Shown: positions 33,236 to 44,062 of the stretch, piece after piece
Numbering within the stretch: the first letter of the stretch is position 1
How the letters are laid out: each line of letters starts with the position of its first letter
Assembly: GCA_947652115.1 (NCBI GenBank)
Contig: OX393574.1
Span: 11,357,512-11,421,511 of the forward strand
DNA from: Blastomussa wellsi
Taxonomy: Eukaryota > Cnidaria > Anthozoa > Scleractinia > Plerogyridae
Length of the DNA: 64,000 nucleotides
Reading direction: 5' to 3'
Position numbers and translations under genes: made by a program
Notes under the pieces: generated by a model
Seen by the model: the letters and a program-made list of their open reading frames with translations, nothing else
What the model was told of the DNA's origin: nothing
Databases searched by the model: none

Positions 33236-33500
33236 GTGATATTACCCTAAATTGTAGTTCGCTCCTTAATGGATTGTTCAGTTTAATAGACCGTTTATTT
33301 TTCGAATTCGTTTCATTTGAGGTTTACGTACTGCAATTTTAGACGACAGTCACAGTTTCGAGACCCTATCTAAGGATCACACCAGCAACAATGCCAAAAG
33401 GGGCGAAGTTAAGGATTGAGAACCTATTCCTATACCCTATCCCGCTTCACATACCTATATAACCCATATATGGGAGTTCCCCCGGGGGTAAATGATCCTT
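33236..33500. repeat. Dispersed 'ATACCCTAT' repeat, copy 1
   Basis: Landmarks AATGGATTGTTCAGTTTAAT, AGACCGTTTA, GGATCACACCAG, AATGCCAAA, ATACCCTATCCCG, CCTATATAACCCATATATGG and CCCCCGGGGG. Related pieces occur at 37370-37530, 43605-43700 and 54615-55010. Non-coding. Confidence 0.7.
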
Positions 33501-34553
33501 TTACCACGGGAAACATTTAGTGAGTATAACCGATATAACCTGAGGTAAATTTCCAATGAAAATTACGCACCATGTATTCTTAACCAGACCTTACCCTGCA
33601 CTCTCCATAGATTTCCTAAGCAGCTAGGAACGAAAAATACTGGGTAAAAATGCCTAGTATCCGACTTTCCGCAGACGCAGTTTGCTATCAGGTTCCCGTT
33701 TGTTCAGTGGGGGGGAAGCTATTTTGCAGCGCTTAGAGACCGTAAACAGCACGCCAAACGAAAACTAAACCGTATGTCAAAGAAAAGACGTTAAGGAAAG
33801 GACAAATAGTTTACTCGTTTACACAGATTTTTATTTCTTCCTTGTCTTATGAATAGGGTGTCATTTTTCGGGTTTGGACCTTAAATATCGATCGGCTTAA
33901 TTTGTCAGGGTTTGAGAACCTTCGCGGCACACACCTATCCGTGCCCCCTTTGCTTTACGAGTATCGTATGATTATGATAAGGCGGGATCCTATTCAAATG
34001 CAGCTTTAAAAGTTAGAAAGCATTAATTGAATGAAAGATTTTAGAAAGGTCAGGAACGTTAAATCTTCATCTACAACCGCCTTAATCTGCCATCAAAATA
34101 AATTCCTGAGCGAAAATGAGGAAGGCCTCTAAATACATCAGTGTCAGCCGTGTTTGAACTCGGAGTTATGTTGTAATAACGAAGATAGTAGCTTTTCAAA
34201 CTAACATTCCAAGGGTTTTCTCGTTATTGTCTTTTACATGGACCCCTGACTGTTATTACAATGCAACCATGTGGTTTTAATTTCCTGAAATGAGTTGTCT
34301 GTTCTTTTAATATGCACGCCATCCTTGTTTCGAGAATGCAATGCAACATAAGAGATAACAATTTAGTTCGTTGAGCGATTAGCGCGGCATGTGATTTCCC
34401 TTAAAAAATGTTTATTCAACATTTCTGTTCTTTTACATATGTAAACTGAAGCTTCTCGATTTATCTGAAAAATCTGCCTACCACAACATCCGCGGGGCAG
34501 TGCAAGCAAATAAGGCGGTACAGCCCATTTATAAACTCATCGAAGTTCCAGAA
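33501..34553. other. Upstream region of GPCR 4
   Basis: No gene or element with a second copy. The block AACCATGTGGTTTTAATTTC (about 34264-34284) resembles AACCATATGGTTTTAGTTTA at about 39078-39098 upstream of GPCR 5, at similar distances from the two start codons. Confidence 0.4.
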
Positions 34554-35810
34554 ATGACAGCAAACAACAGTACGATCCAAGGGGGTGTTGACGATTTCGC
34601 TATAGCCGCGGAATTCCGAATAGCCAAAATAACATTGTACGTAGTTATCTTCACTTTGAGCTGCATTGGAAACAGTTTGGTCGCTATTGTCATCATTGGA
34701 GCAAGAGGGATGCGAACACCACCAAATTTACTGATCCTTAACCTTGCTTTGTGTGACCTTATCACACCGGCTCTAAGCATTCCATTCGATTTGGCTCAAG
34801 AAGAACTACACTACATGTGGCCGTTTGGAAAAGCGATGTGCAAAGTTTTATGGCCATTTCAGACAATGTTCTCCACGTCTTCGTCCTTCACGTTAGCGGC
34901 TATCAGTTTGGATAGATTCAGAGCACTGGTAAAACCCCTTGTGGAGCGTGTCTCCACTACTAGAATTCTTATGTCGTTGTTGACAATTCATGTATTTTCT
35001 ATCTGTCTCTGTATTCCATATTTTATCTCTTTGAAATACAACGACTATGAAAACTCTTGCGACGAACACTGGACTAGAATGGGCTACAGACAAGCGTACA
35101 CAATTGCTCTGTTTCTTTTTCAATTCGCTCTGCCTTTGACAACTATGTCCATGGCATATTTGTTTATCTATCGCAGCTTGCGATCTAATATCGCGAGGCT
35201 TTTCTCCTCGAATTCAAGAAAAGGAAGAACTCGCACAGTTAGCAAGACATCGAATTTAAGCAAGGACAGCGGCGAGCTCAAACTAAGGAGAGAGCAGAAC
35301 ATTCACTTGGCAAAAATGTTTGTAATTGTTGTTGTGGTATTTGCAATAAGTATGTCTCCAAATCAATTTTTCTGGCTTTGGGTGGACTTTGCTGATGGCG
35401 CGGACAACAAATTTTACCATTACATATCTGTCGTGTGTCGACTTTTCACTTACGCTAACAGTGTTCTAAATCCGTTCATTTATGCTTTAAAAAGCAAAGA
35501 ATTTAGATCTGGTTTTGCAAGGATTGGCCGTCAAAGTATGCAGCCCTTGAGAAAGCTAAGCAACGAGACAAGAAAATTTGTACGAAAGGTGAGTAGAAAT
35601 CAAACCACTAGAGATCGCCCAGTTCTGCCCTCGCCAAATTCATCTGTTGGAAGAGAAAGACACGAACTTCATCTTATCAAGTGTTCCAGTGCAGCTAAAA
35701 TTCAAGATAATAACTCAGAACATGTGAACGTTGACGTGTCTTTCTTAGAGAATCTTTCAAGACCCGGGCTATACAAGTTATTTGAAGAACTTCGCGAAAG
35801 CCCTTGTTAA
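34554..35810 (+). CDS. Class A GPCR 4, peptide-receptor-like, 418 aa
   Basis: The ATG at 34554 (MTANNST, with a sequon) fits GPCR 5's start; 18 codons upstream in the frame lack an ATG. TM1 IGN (Asn40), TM2 LALCD (Asp68), WPFG (W89) with Cys96, DRF at 120-122 rather than DRY, His146 at 4.50, Pro155, ECL2 Cys169 in SCDEHW, TM5 Pro194/Tyr202, TM6 FAISMSPNQFFW (Met267, Gln271, Trp274), TM7 CRLFTYANSVLNPFIY. It has the shortest tail of the cluster, ending LFEELRESPC. By eye it is closest to GPCR 5, 3.6 kb downstream on the same strand, so the two look like a recent tandem duplication. No introns. The ligand is unknown; a neuropeptide is inferred from the ECL1 and ECL2 motifs. Confidence 0.95.
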   Translation: MTANNSTIQGGVDDFAIAAEFRIAKITLYVVIFTLSCIGNSLVAIVIIGARGMRTPPNLLILNLALCDLITPALSIPFDLAQEELHYMWPFGKAMCKVLWPFQTMFSTSSSFTLAAISLDRFRALVKPLVERVSTTRILMSLLTIHVFSICLCIPYFISLKYNDYENSCDEHWTRMGYRQAYTIALFLFQFALPLTTMSMAYLFIYRSLRSNIARLFSSNSRKGRTRTVSKTSNLSKDSGELKLRREQNIHLAKMFVIVVVVFAISMSPNQFFWLWVDFADGADNKFYHYISVVCRLFTYANSVLNPFIYALKSKEFRSGFARIGRQSMQPLRKLSNETRKFVRKVSRNQTTRDRPVLPSPNSSVGRERHELHLIKCSSAAKIQDNNSEHVNVDVSFLENLSRPGLYKLFEELRESPC

Positions 35811-36424
35811 ATGACCAGCGGCCATTTATGGTCATTCATGAACCGCTAAGTTGGTCGTCTGTTTAATTTCTGTCTAAAAATTTTCACGTTTGAGATAACG
35901 ATTTGCCACGGGTGAGTTTCAATATCTTGTTATTATGATTTCAAACTGACCAAGACAAATCTCATTTGTCTCAAGAATTTCTCTTTCGTTAGGGATTAAC
36001 TTGTGATTAGCCGTGGTTTAATGATCTCTTTCATCCACGATTACACTTTTATTTAAAAGTTTTATATTGAAATAGGTCAATTGCGAGTATACACAGCATA
36101 ATATGTGTCAGAGGAGTGTCCAGTGTTAACTGAAAAACTCGAATCGTGACCTCGACAAAATCAGACCTAACAAAAAGACAAATCGCGAAGGGGCGGATCC
36201 CGGATTTTTTCTTGGAGGGGTACTTGATGCGTGAGGTAAGCAGAATAGTCATCTCAGGAGGGTAGCCCCCGTCGCCACTGTCGTGCCTCACCCGCTTCCC
36301 GCGTTTATTTGTCTTCTATGTGTATCTACGTATACCTTGAATTTTGTTTGTGCCCATTGTAATTGAGATTTGTTTGACATTGTGTACGTTGGGACTGAGT
36401 TTTGTTTGTGTCCATTGTGATTGA
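35811..36424. other. Intergenic downstream of GPCR 4
   Basis: No gene. Two direct repeats of TTTTGTTTGTGYCCATTGT lie at about 36340-36424, next to the following foldback element. Confidence 0.4.
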
Positions 36425-36621
36425 GCACGAGAAACAAGTGGCTCTGAGTACACATGATTTGATTGTCTTAAATCATAAAAAGCATGTTCAATTACATCAG
36501 CCGTTGTAAACTAAGTAACGGCAAAGTGGTTTTAAAACGACTGATGTGATTGGACTCCCTTTGTTATATTTCAGTCAATCAAATCATGTGCCCCAGAGCC
36601 ACTTGTTTGTTCCTCTTGCAC
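36425..36621. mobile_element. ~197-bp foldback element
   Basis: The arms AACAAGTGGCTCTGAG ... CATGATTTGATTG and CAATCAAATCATG ... CAGAGCCACTTGTTTG are inverted. The interior is AT-rich. No target duplication could be assigned. Confidence 0.6.
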
Positions 36622-37140
36622 AGGCCCAGCCGGCTAAGAGGGACAAGCAGTTCTGGGACGAGAATGTGTGGTCAGCAGGTGCCTCCGCCAGTTTGGGTCT
36701 ACCCATCTCCCAATCGCGAGTATGCACTTTCTTTTATGTCTCACGTGCTCACGTGCCATTTACTAGCGCTTTTAGTTACTCAATATTTAGAAGTAACACA
36801 AAGCGTACCGGAGTATTGCTGATCCTAAACAAAATGCTAGTCCACCAACATACAAGCTGCTTCCCCTCCTCCCCTTCCCCTACCCCTACCGGTAAAAGGA
36901 GACTAAAAATCTGAAACGCAACAAAGAAATAAACACTTAAGGGCCCTAGTCCGCCTCCGTCATTTGTATAATGAAACGAAATTGCATTGCTGTAAGTTAT
37001 GTTACTGGACTTTATCAAGTCTATAGCGCGAATATCTAGTCCTGAAAATGATCTCATGTTGACTGATGACCAGCTAAATAAAATATTGATGAACGTTTCT
37101 GATTTCGGATATGCTTAAAACTTGACGAAAGTGTTAGAGT

Positions 37141-37145
37141 CATAG

Positions 37146-37190
<45 letters not shown>

Positions 37191-37370
37191 GTATAACAAT
37201 ATAATTTGGTTTTATCAACTGGGTTGATAATGTCAATTGGCCACCGTAAAGAGATTCAAGAGCTGACGCTCCGACGAAGGGCTAACGCTCGAAACGTCAG
37301 CTCTTGAATCTCTTTACGGTGGCCAATTGACATTATCAACCCAGTTTATAAAACCAAATTATATTCTTAG
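37141..37370. mobile_element. Penelope terminus arranged as a 71-bp-arm palindrome
   Basis: From about 37151 the sequence is the reverse complement of the flank at 4797-4860 (AAGAAACTGTGGTGCTGCG, TCGGTGGGAAGTATAACAAT). It then forms a palindrome with arms 37198-37268 and 37295-37365 (one mismatch) around a 26-base loop. The arms are the Penelope terminal block (GTTGATAATGTCAATTGGCC and so on) and the loop is the hammerhead core. No coding sequence remains. Confidence 0.85.
37266..37303 (+). ncRNA. Hammerhead-core-like loop in the palindrome
   Basis: Contains GCTCCGACGA, GGGC-TAAC-GCTC, GAAACGTC, AGC, identical to the core at 4715-4748. The palindromic arms extend stem I far beyond the natural element and could compete with correct folding. 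Function not inferred. Confidence 0.45.
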
Positions 37371-37530
37371 AGTCATACCCTGTCTTGGACGACTCCATAC
37401 CCTGTTTAGGACAGACTTACTTGAAATCATATATCCTGTTCAGGAGTGAGGGGTCATAAACCATACCCTATCCAGTGACACGTCCCCATATAGCCAATAT
37501 AAAGGGTATCCCCCTCCCCGGGATATACTC
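37370..37530. repeat. Dispersed 'ATACCCTAT' repeat, copy 2
   Basis: Repeated phrases CATACCCTGT, CCATACCCTATCCAGTG, CCATATAGCCAATATA and GGGTATCCCC match the family at 33236 and 54615. It directly abuts the Penelope palindrome. Confidence 0.6.
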
Positions 37531-39386
37531 CCTCTGGATATACATCTGGATTTACGTACAAGTTAACGAACGCGTCGTCGTTGCTCATCCTTACTTACTA
37601 ATTAAAATGTGTTTCTGTCACTTGTTTGGAAACTGTTAAATCAAAACAAACAATTGTTGTTGGGTTAGTACGGTTGCCGCTAGCTTCTAGAAATCGTATG
37701 AAAAAAAAGATAGTAAAGTTTTATAAGCCAATTAGCCAACAGGGCTATATCTACTGGAGAAAATAAAAGGCGTCTTATCTAAGACGCATGGCCCTAATGA
37801 GCCAAATTTGAAATTTTAAATTGCAGTTATTAATTTGAAAAGTTTGCTGCCCTTACTTACAAATAAAAGCTAACCGTGGCCAAGACCAATGGTGAAACTA
37901 ATCAAAGGAAAGCCGGAGTGCAACTGGCGTTAAAGGCAAGCAAACCGTAGCTTGCACTGGAGTGGAACAAACTGCAATCGACGTGGAGCTCTTCTAAGCT
38001 AATTTGTATCCAGGGAAACCGTGATTTGATAGATAAAAATCTACCTCGTATAAAAATCACGCATGGACTCGTTTGACTATGTCAATTTTCAATGTTTGTC
38101 TATATATGTCAGTTATACGGGGTGGTGTCTATATGGCGGCAAACTGGGCACGGCTGAAGGATGTGCTAAACATCTCAGTTGTTCTTCTGTCACAGAATTG
38201 ATGGTTGTCTAGTAAATGGTTCATGCCTAATTAGGAGCATAGGGCAACTACAGTTTTCCTCCACTCGTCGCTGTTTAGGCCCGAAGCTCTATTTTATTCC
38301 ATTTAGTCCTGCCTGTCGCAGTTTTCAGAGTTCGGCTGACCTCCTCCAGTTGTTGTTTGGCCTTCCTCGCTTCCTCTTCCCTCACGGGTTCCAGAAGAGG
38401 GCCTGCCTGGTGACACTGTCCCATCTATAGCATATACTTATGGTGCAGAATCTGCAGTAAATGTTGGTAGTTTTCCTTAATAAAGTTTATTTGACTGTCA
38501 CTGCGGAAGCCATGATTACTTTGATAGAAGATCGACGAAAATGCACATAATTAGTAAAGAGCATACACTCTTCAATTCCATAGACAAAAATTAATTGTCT
38601 ATTGGGGCCTAAATCATTATACGCCAGACATGCAGGAAAACAACATCTCGACTATATGATTTGAAATCTCACATCCTTTGGTATTTTAATCAATTGCCCC
38701 ATTACCACAATAGCCACTGATACAAATCTTTCAGCCGACTGACCTTGAGGCGGTTTTGTTTCATGTCGAGAAGGCGTGTTGATTATTTAATTAAAACTAA
38801 AGATATCCTTTTAACTGTGAAGATTTAATAAACGCCTCTGTAATAATGTCCCCCACATGCTTTTAGGATAGGAAGGTCACGAACATTGTAACAAAGTGAA
38901 TATCCGTCCAATATGATATAAACCCTCTGGAATCTGTTCGTGCTTCGAACGGAATTCTTTCCGTAACATCACCGACCGCTTTCACTTAATCTTTATTTTG
39001 TTTATTTATTATCGCTTGATAAGAGCTTATTGTTATTCATAGCATTGCTTACGGATCCTGCCTCGTTTAAGAATAGAAACCATATGGTTTTAGTTTACCG
39101 AAGGAATAAGTGAAAGATCAGTTTTAATTATTGGAGTTAGATCAACGATCCGCCCGGATGCGTCGGAGGGCAATCAAGTGGCCAACGAGCAGGACTTTTT
39201 GTTAAACGTGTTTGGTAGTTTTGTTAATGGATACATACATACAGTGATGTTTAAATTTACTGCAATATCTGGTTGAAGTTGGATGCTCTGGTTGATGAAC
39301 GATCGGCATCTACTTTGGGTTATTGTTGTTGTTCTCAAACTGTCCTCACCACCTGAGAGAGCTGAACTCCAACCAGCGTTTTTAAA
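37531..39386. other. Upstream region of GPCR 5
   Basis: No gene. 38179-38430 (+) is an 83-codon frame whose reverse complement resembles a segment I associate with LINE debris; not supported further. See the 33501 entry for the upstream block shared with GPCR 4. Confidence 0.35.
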
Positions 39387-40874
39387 ATGGTCGCGAATAA
39401 CAGCACATATCCAAACGTGTCCGACGCTTTCAACTTGGAATACATGGAGTTCCGAATTACAAAGATATTATTGTATGTTGTGATTTTCACTCTAAGCTGT
39501 ATTGGCAACAGTTTAGTTGCTATTGTTATCATAAAGGCCAAAGGGATGTGGACATCGGCAAACATGCTGATCCTAAACTTGGCTTTGTGCGACCTCATTT
39601 TACCAATTCTAAGCATTCCGTTTGATTTAGCCTTTGAGGAAGTCAACTACATTTGGCCATTTGGAAAAGAAATGTGCAAAGCTTTATGGCCGTTCCAGAC
39701 GGCACTATCAACTTCTTCATCATTTACTCTAGCAGTGATCAGTTTAGACCGATTCAGAACTCTTGGAAATCCATTTATAAGACGCTTATCAACTAGAAAA
39801 ATCCTTGTGTTCTTGTCGGTCATTCACGCTGCTTCCATTAGCCTGTGCATTCCTTATTTTGTCGCGCTGGATTACAACGTGTCTGATAGGTCTTGTGAAG
39901 AAACTTGGGCGAGTTTCGGTTATAGACAAGCGTACACTGTTGTCCTGTTTCTATGCCAGTACGCTTTGCCTTTGATAACTATGTCCGTGGCGTACCTACT
40001 TATTTACCGTAGCTTGCGCTCAAACATGACGAGACTTTTTTCCACCAATCCAGTCAGACGAGGTCGTTCCAGCTCTAACAGATTATCCACTTTCAGTATG
40101 GACGAGATGGAGTTTAAGAGAAAGGAACAAAACATTCGCTTGGCAAAGATGTTCGTTTTTGTTGTGGTCGTGTTTGCAATCAGTATGTTTCCTAATCAAG
40201 TTCTTTGGCTCTGGGTCGACTTTGGAAATGGTGCAGAGAACGACTTTTTTCATTACATTTCTGCGGTGTGCCGCCTTTTTACTTACGCTAACAGTGTTTT
40301 AAATCCGTTTATTTATGCCTTGAAAAGCAGAGAATTCAGATCAGGATTTGCAAGGATTGGTCGGAAAACGGTGATGCAGCCATTAAGAAAAATAAGCAAC
40401 GAAACGAGAAAATTTGCTCGCAAAGTCAGCAGAAACGTTTTGGATAATCCACATCCCCTGGCTGTACCCATAAAAGATGCTCCTTCAAGTCCTTTAGAAA
40501 TGTCTGATGACTTTTTAAAAACAGTGAGGTTCGAGCTCTCGGATGAATGGTCAAATTGTCGGCAATGTACGCCAAAAACACCCACACGAAAATACCCATG
40601 CTACGAAGTTCGCAAACCCGGTAATACACCTATATACCCTGATCCAAACATGGCCTCCATTCAGAATGGTTTAGTTCACGGTGCATTGGACGAAACTGGG
40701 GAACATTGCGACGAAAATTCAATCAACAGCTGGTTCACTGGAATCGAATGTCCGAATAATACCAAATTCGAAAATAAGAAAACTATCGATAACACAACAG
40801 GTCTCCCAGAGACGCGAATAACTAATTCTAGATTACACAAGTTATTTCAGGAACTTCGCGAAACAGACTGTTAA
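39387..40874 (+). CDS. Class A GPCR 5, peptide-receptor-like, 495 aa
   Basis: ATG at 39387; the N-terminus has two sequons (NNST, NVSD). TM1 IGN (Asn41), TM2 LALCD (Asp69), WPFG (W90) with Cys97, DRF at 121-123, His147 at 4.50, Pro156, ECL2 Cys170 in SCEETW, TM5 Pro195/Tyr203, TM6 FAISMFPNQVLW (Met267, Gln271, Trp274), TM7 CRLFTYANSVLNPFIY (NPxxY intact). Intracellular loop 3 and the start of the tail are very like GPCR 4, then the tail is about 75 residues longer and unrelated until both converge on LFxELRE and the terminal Cys (LFQELRETDC). Conserved tips around a variable middle suggest selection on the C-terminus. Single exon. Ligand unknown. Confidence 0.95.
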   Translation: MVANNSTYPNVSDAFNLEYMEFRITKILLYVVIFTLSCIGNSLVAIVIIKAKGMWTSANMLILNLALCDLILPILSIPFDLAFEEVNYIWPFGKEMCKALWPFQTALSTSSSFTLAVISLDRFRTLGNPFIRRLSTRKILVFLSVIHAASISLCIPYFVALDYNVSDRSCEETWASFGYRQAYTVVLFLCQYALPLITMSVAYLLIYRSLRSNMTRLFSTNPVRRGRSSSNRLSTFSMDEMEFKRKEQNIRLAKMFVFVVVVFAISMFPNQVLWLWVDFGNGAENDFFHYISAVCRLFTYANSVLNPFIYALKSREFRSGFARIGRKTVMQPLRKISNETRKFARKVSRNVLDNPHPLAVPIKDAPSSPLEMSDDFLKTVRFELSDEWSNCRQCTPKTPTRKYPCYEVRKPGNTPIYPDPNMASIQNGLVHGALDETGEHCDENSINSWFTGIECPNNTKFENKKTIDNTTGLPETRITNSRLHKLFQELRETDC

Positions 40875-42920
40875 CTTCCGGATCCATTAAGGTAAATGCC
40901 TGCCTTTTCAAAACATTTCATCATGAAAGACACCAGACCAGTTTTTAATAAGTGTTGATTTAACTGTAATTCATTTTAATTCAGTTTATTTCAGCACAAG
41001 CTGTAATTTCATCCTAACATAACAAACCGAGAACGCATGTGGGTGAACGATTGCTTTGCCCTCCGGCAGCAAGATCGAGGGTCACAAATACATCACCGCC
41101 TGTAGTCTGATTTTCCATGTGTATAAATAGCATTAACGGTGACAAGTGTTCTTAAGGCAGGCATCTAGTGGTTATTTTCTTTAGTGTTTTGTTGCTGTTA
41201 TCATGATTGTAAAAACAGAGTTATGTAAACTTTGAACAAGTACATTTTTGCAAGGCTATTATTAGATTTTCATGTTAATTCCCGTAACTCAAAGAGACCC
41301 AGAATGGACATTCATAGACCAAAAAATATGCCCCTTCATTGCCGAAGTTCGTTTCATATTATTTCAATTCTAACATTTGTTGTTCAATCCCGTGTTTTTT
41401 CGACCTTAAATATATAAGAATACATCCTGTTACGAACATTTATTAAAGGATCTGCTTAGCTTCATGAAAGAAAAGACAAGTAAACATGGACAGCGATACT
41501 TCAATTAATGGGAACTCCCTTATGAAGTTCAAGGAAATCCCTCAGGTTACTTCTTTTGCCCCTTAAAATATTATTAGTAATATAGTCAACTCTTTCTAAA
41601 CAGACACTTCTGTGAAACAGACACCTCTTTGACACGGACAACTGGTGTTGGTCCCCTTTGCGCAGTTTTTTCAGTCATTTTACTGCATCTAAACTCCGGA
41701 ATTAGCCGGACACCTAGAGCTGCAAGACGGACAGACGGTTTAATTTGGTCCCTGTGCGCTGTTTTCCAGCCATGTATCTAAACACCTTTAAAAACTGCCT
41801 TATAAATTTCTTAGTTTTAAAGCGTAGCGTATGGCAAGTAGATTTTCTTGCAAAAAGGAAAGGGTAGGTGGTGAAACTAAAAACGCCGCGACACCCACAG
41901 AACGACCAATCTTTTCCCTTAGAATATTCAATACACTGTCAAAACTGATGAAAGCTGACGAGAAGAGTAAAGAGCACATTGCTTTGCTGTCCGTTATTAA
42001 TAAATATTTAGTAACATTGAACACAAACAATTGCGTTTCGTGAGAGTACAGTCTAATACCTGTAAAATTAATCTCTTCTTCTGTTTTGTTGTGCTCTGAT
42101 TTGCGCAATTTGCGGTTTCGATTATTTAAATCAAACAGAATGCCGTTTTCCGGCAACAATGGTGTGGGGAATTTTCCTGTGCATGGTGTGTGTGGCGTTT
42201 TGTAGTCAGTTCTGTTACCGGTTTTAACAGTTGTTTATCACATTGCATAGTTCATTTCAGTGCTTACTTTTTTAACTATTAGTTAAAACCTTTCTGATCG
42301 ATGTCGTGCCTCTTTATTGTCGTATCAAATGTCTGAGCTTAAAATGGATATTCAAAAATATTTTTACTTTTGAAAACAAAATCTTGCCGTCAAACGTGCG
42401 TCATTTCCGGAACTCTTGTCTTCCTCGTTTAGAGAAAAAACTTAAGACTGCATTGACCCAAAACGATAAAGTAAAGTTTACAACAAGAATGAATCAGAAT
42501 AACAATGTGAATGCAATATGCTAGTTCAGAATTTAGCAAATTTGCGAAACAGATCGCGTGCAAAGAAATAATTTTGGAATTCGGAATTAGCGTTTAAAAC
42601 CCGAAAATGGTTTTCAAATCCCGATTATTCCTTTTAATCCGCAATTATGTTTTCAGATGCTTTTCTTGATCGTTAGATCCATGCCTTCTTACAGCTGAAA
42701 ATACTTCATTTTCAAAACCAAAAAAACCTTAAATCCGGCGAAAATATTTTTCAAGTACACGAGTGGAAGGTTTTCATGTGCGTGAAACGGATAGCAGTGG
42801 AGTGATTTGAGAATTTTAAAGCAATAAACGATCACATCTTCACCTCTTAAGAACATCTGCAACTGTCATTAACAGATGAAAGCTCGGTATCCTTTAAATA
42901 CCGTTGACTAAAACCTACCA
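40875..42920. other. Intergenic downstream of GPCR 5
   Basis: No gene. 41575-41800 has recurrent GACACCT/GGACA words (ACAGACACTTCTGTG, ACAGACACCTCTTTG, ACACGGACA) like the ends of Tigger/pogo-type elements, but no clear termini. The 119-codon frame at 42159-41800 (-) has no recognisable domain. Confidence 0.35.
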
Positions 42921-42921
42921 A

Positions 42922-43096
42922 ATTGACCATTTTCGCATTGCCCATAATACACCTTGTTTACCCCCTCCCCCCAAATTTTGCATAACCTTTGTTTCCCAAT
43001 TCTCCTGGGTATTACAGTCGTCCCAAGAGAATCTGAAGACAATGCTTATGCAAAATTTTGGGAGGTAAAACAAAGCAAGGTGTATAAATGGTCAAT
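42922..43096. mobile_element. ~175-bp foldback MITE
   Basis: The arms ATTGACCATTT ... ATACACCTTGTTTACCCCC ... CCAAATTTTGCATAA and TTATGCAAAATTTTGGGAGG ... CAAGGTGTATAAATGGTCAAT are inverted. The right arm lacks about 13 bases present on the left. I recall this ACACCTTGTTT...AAATTTTGCATAA family as common in corals. Confidence 0.75.
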
Positions 43097-43604
43097 AAAA
43101 TACTTGCAGCTCGCTCAATCAAAATTTGTTTGTGGGATAAAAATATCGGATTGGACTAATGGGAGGGTGGAATTTGTGGAGTAGTTTTTTGCAGCAACGT
43201 GTACACGTATAACGCAGGTGAACAGGTATTTTTTTCTCTTTATGTTCCTACTAGTAACGCATATTTCAATTCCTGCGCGCTTCGTTTTATCTTGGCCACA
43301 AACAAACATAAGCACACAAGTGGCTGTTATTTGTGACATTGGTAATTCAAGTCTTAATAATGAACAAAATTGTTATATCTTCCCTCAGTCTAACTCCGCA
43401 ATTTTGCACCAGATTTCTATAACTCCTGATTTCTCGAATGACCAACATTCGTTTACACTGGAGACTAGAGAAATCGTAATTCCCGACTGTAGAAATAAAC
43501 ACGCCAAAAAGGCAAAAGTCTAAATGAAACAGGTATCAGCAAATCAGCAAAGCGTCTGCATATTTTCTTAATCATTGGCTGAACCCTGTGGGAAGCACCC
43601 TTGC

Positions 43605-43700
43605 CCCCTCCCACCGGGGGGGGGGGGGGGTGGGGTACTCCCTTATATATATATCTATATTGGCTATATAGGTATGTCCCGCGGCAAAGGGTATGATTTA
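43605..43700. repeat. Dispersed 'ATACCCTAT' repeat, copy 3, with G-run and TA microsatellite
   Basis: A run of 15 G at 43617-43631 is followed by GGGGTACTCCC, TATATATATATC, TTGGCTATATAGGTATGTCC and AAAGGGTATGATTT. Same family as 33236 in the opposite orientation. Confidence 0.6.
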
Positions 43701-43924
43701 AATTGCATCAACTAAAATCTTAGTGCTTGAACACTCGGCTAAACGAAAAGGAAAAAGAATCGGTTATAACTGAAAAATCTGTTTTTAAAAGTATTAAAAT
43801 ATTACAGAAACGAAATAAATTTGACCCGTTCATGTCATTCGTAGCCTTTGTTTCTCCCATGAATAGTGGAAGATCAAATCATGTTTGTTTTTTTTTTCTT
43901 TTGCATGCTATTCTGCTCGGTTTT

Positions 43925-44062
43925 TGGGCTCATCATCGGTGTAAAAACCTTTTCAAACAAAGAACGAACAAGACAACAAAGAACTCAAAACAATATAGGA
44001 CAGAAAAACAATTTAGCTCAAAAACAAAGAAAAAGTCACAGGTTTTTACACCGAGGTAAACC
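43925..44062. mobile_element. Small TIR element, copy A
   Basis: The ends GGGCTCATCATCGGTGTAAA and CACAGGTTTTTACACCGAGG are imperfect inverted repeats. The interior (ACAAAGAACGAACAAGACAA, GAAAAACAATTTAGCTC) is the reverse complement of 45376-45540. Confidence 0.65.

Noticed and set aside
36546..36914. 122-codon open frame as a gene
   Set aside because: Its start lies in the right arm of the foldback element at 36425-36621 and the rest shows no domain.
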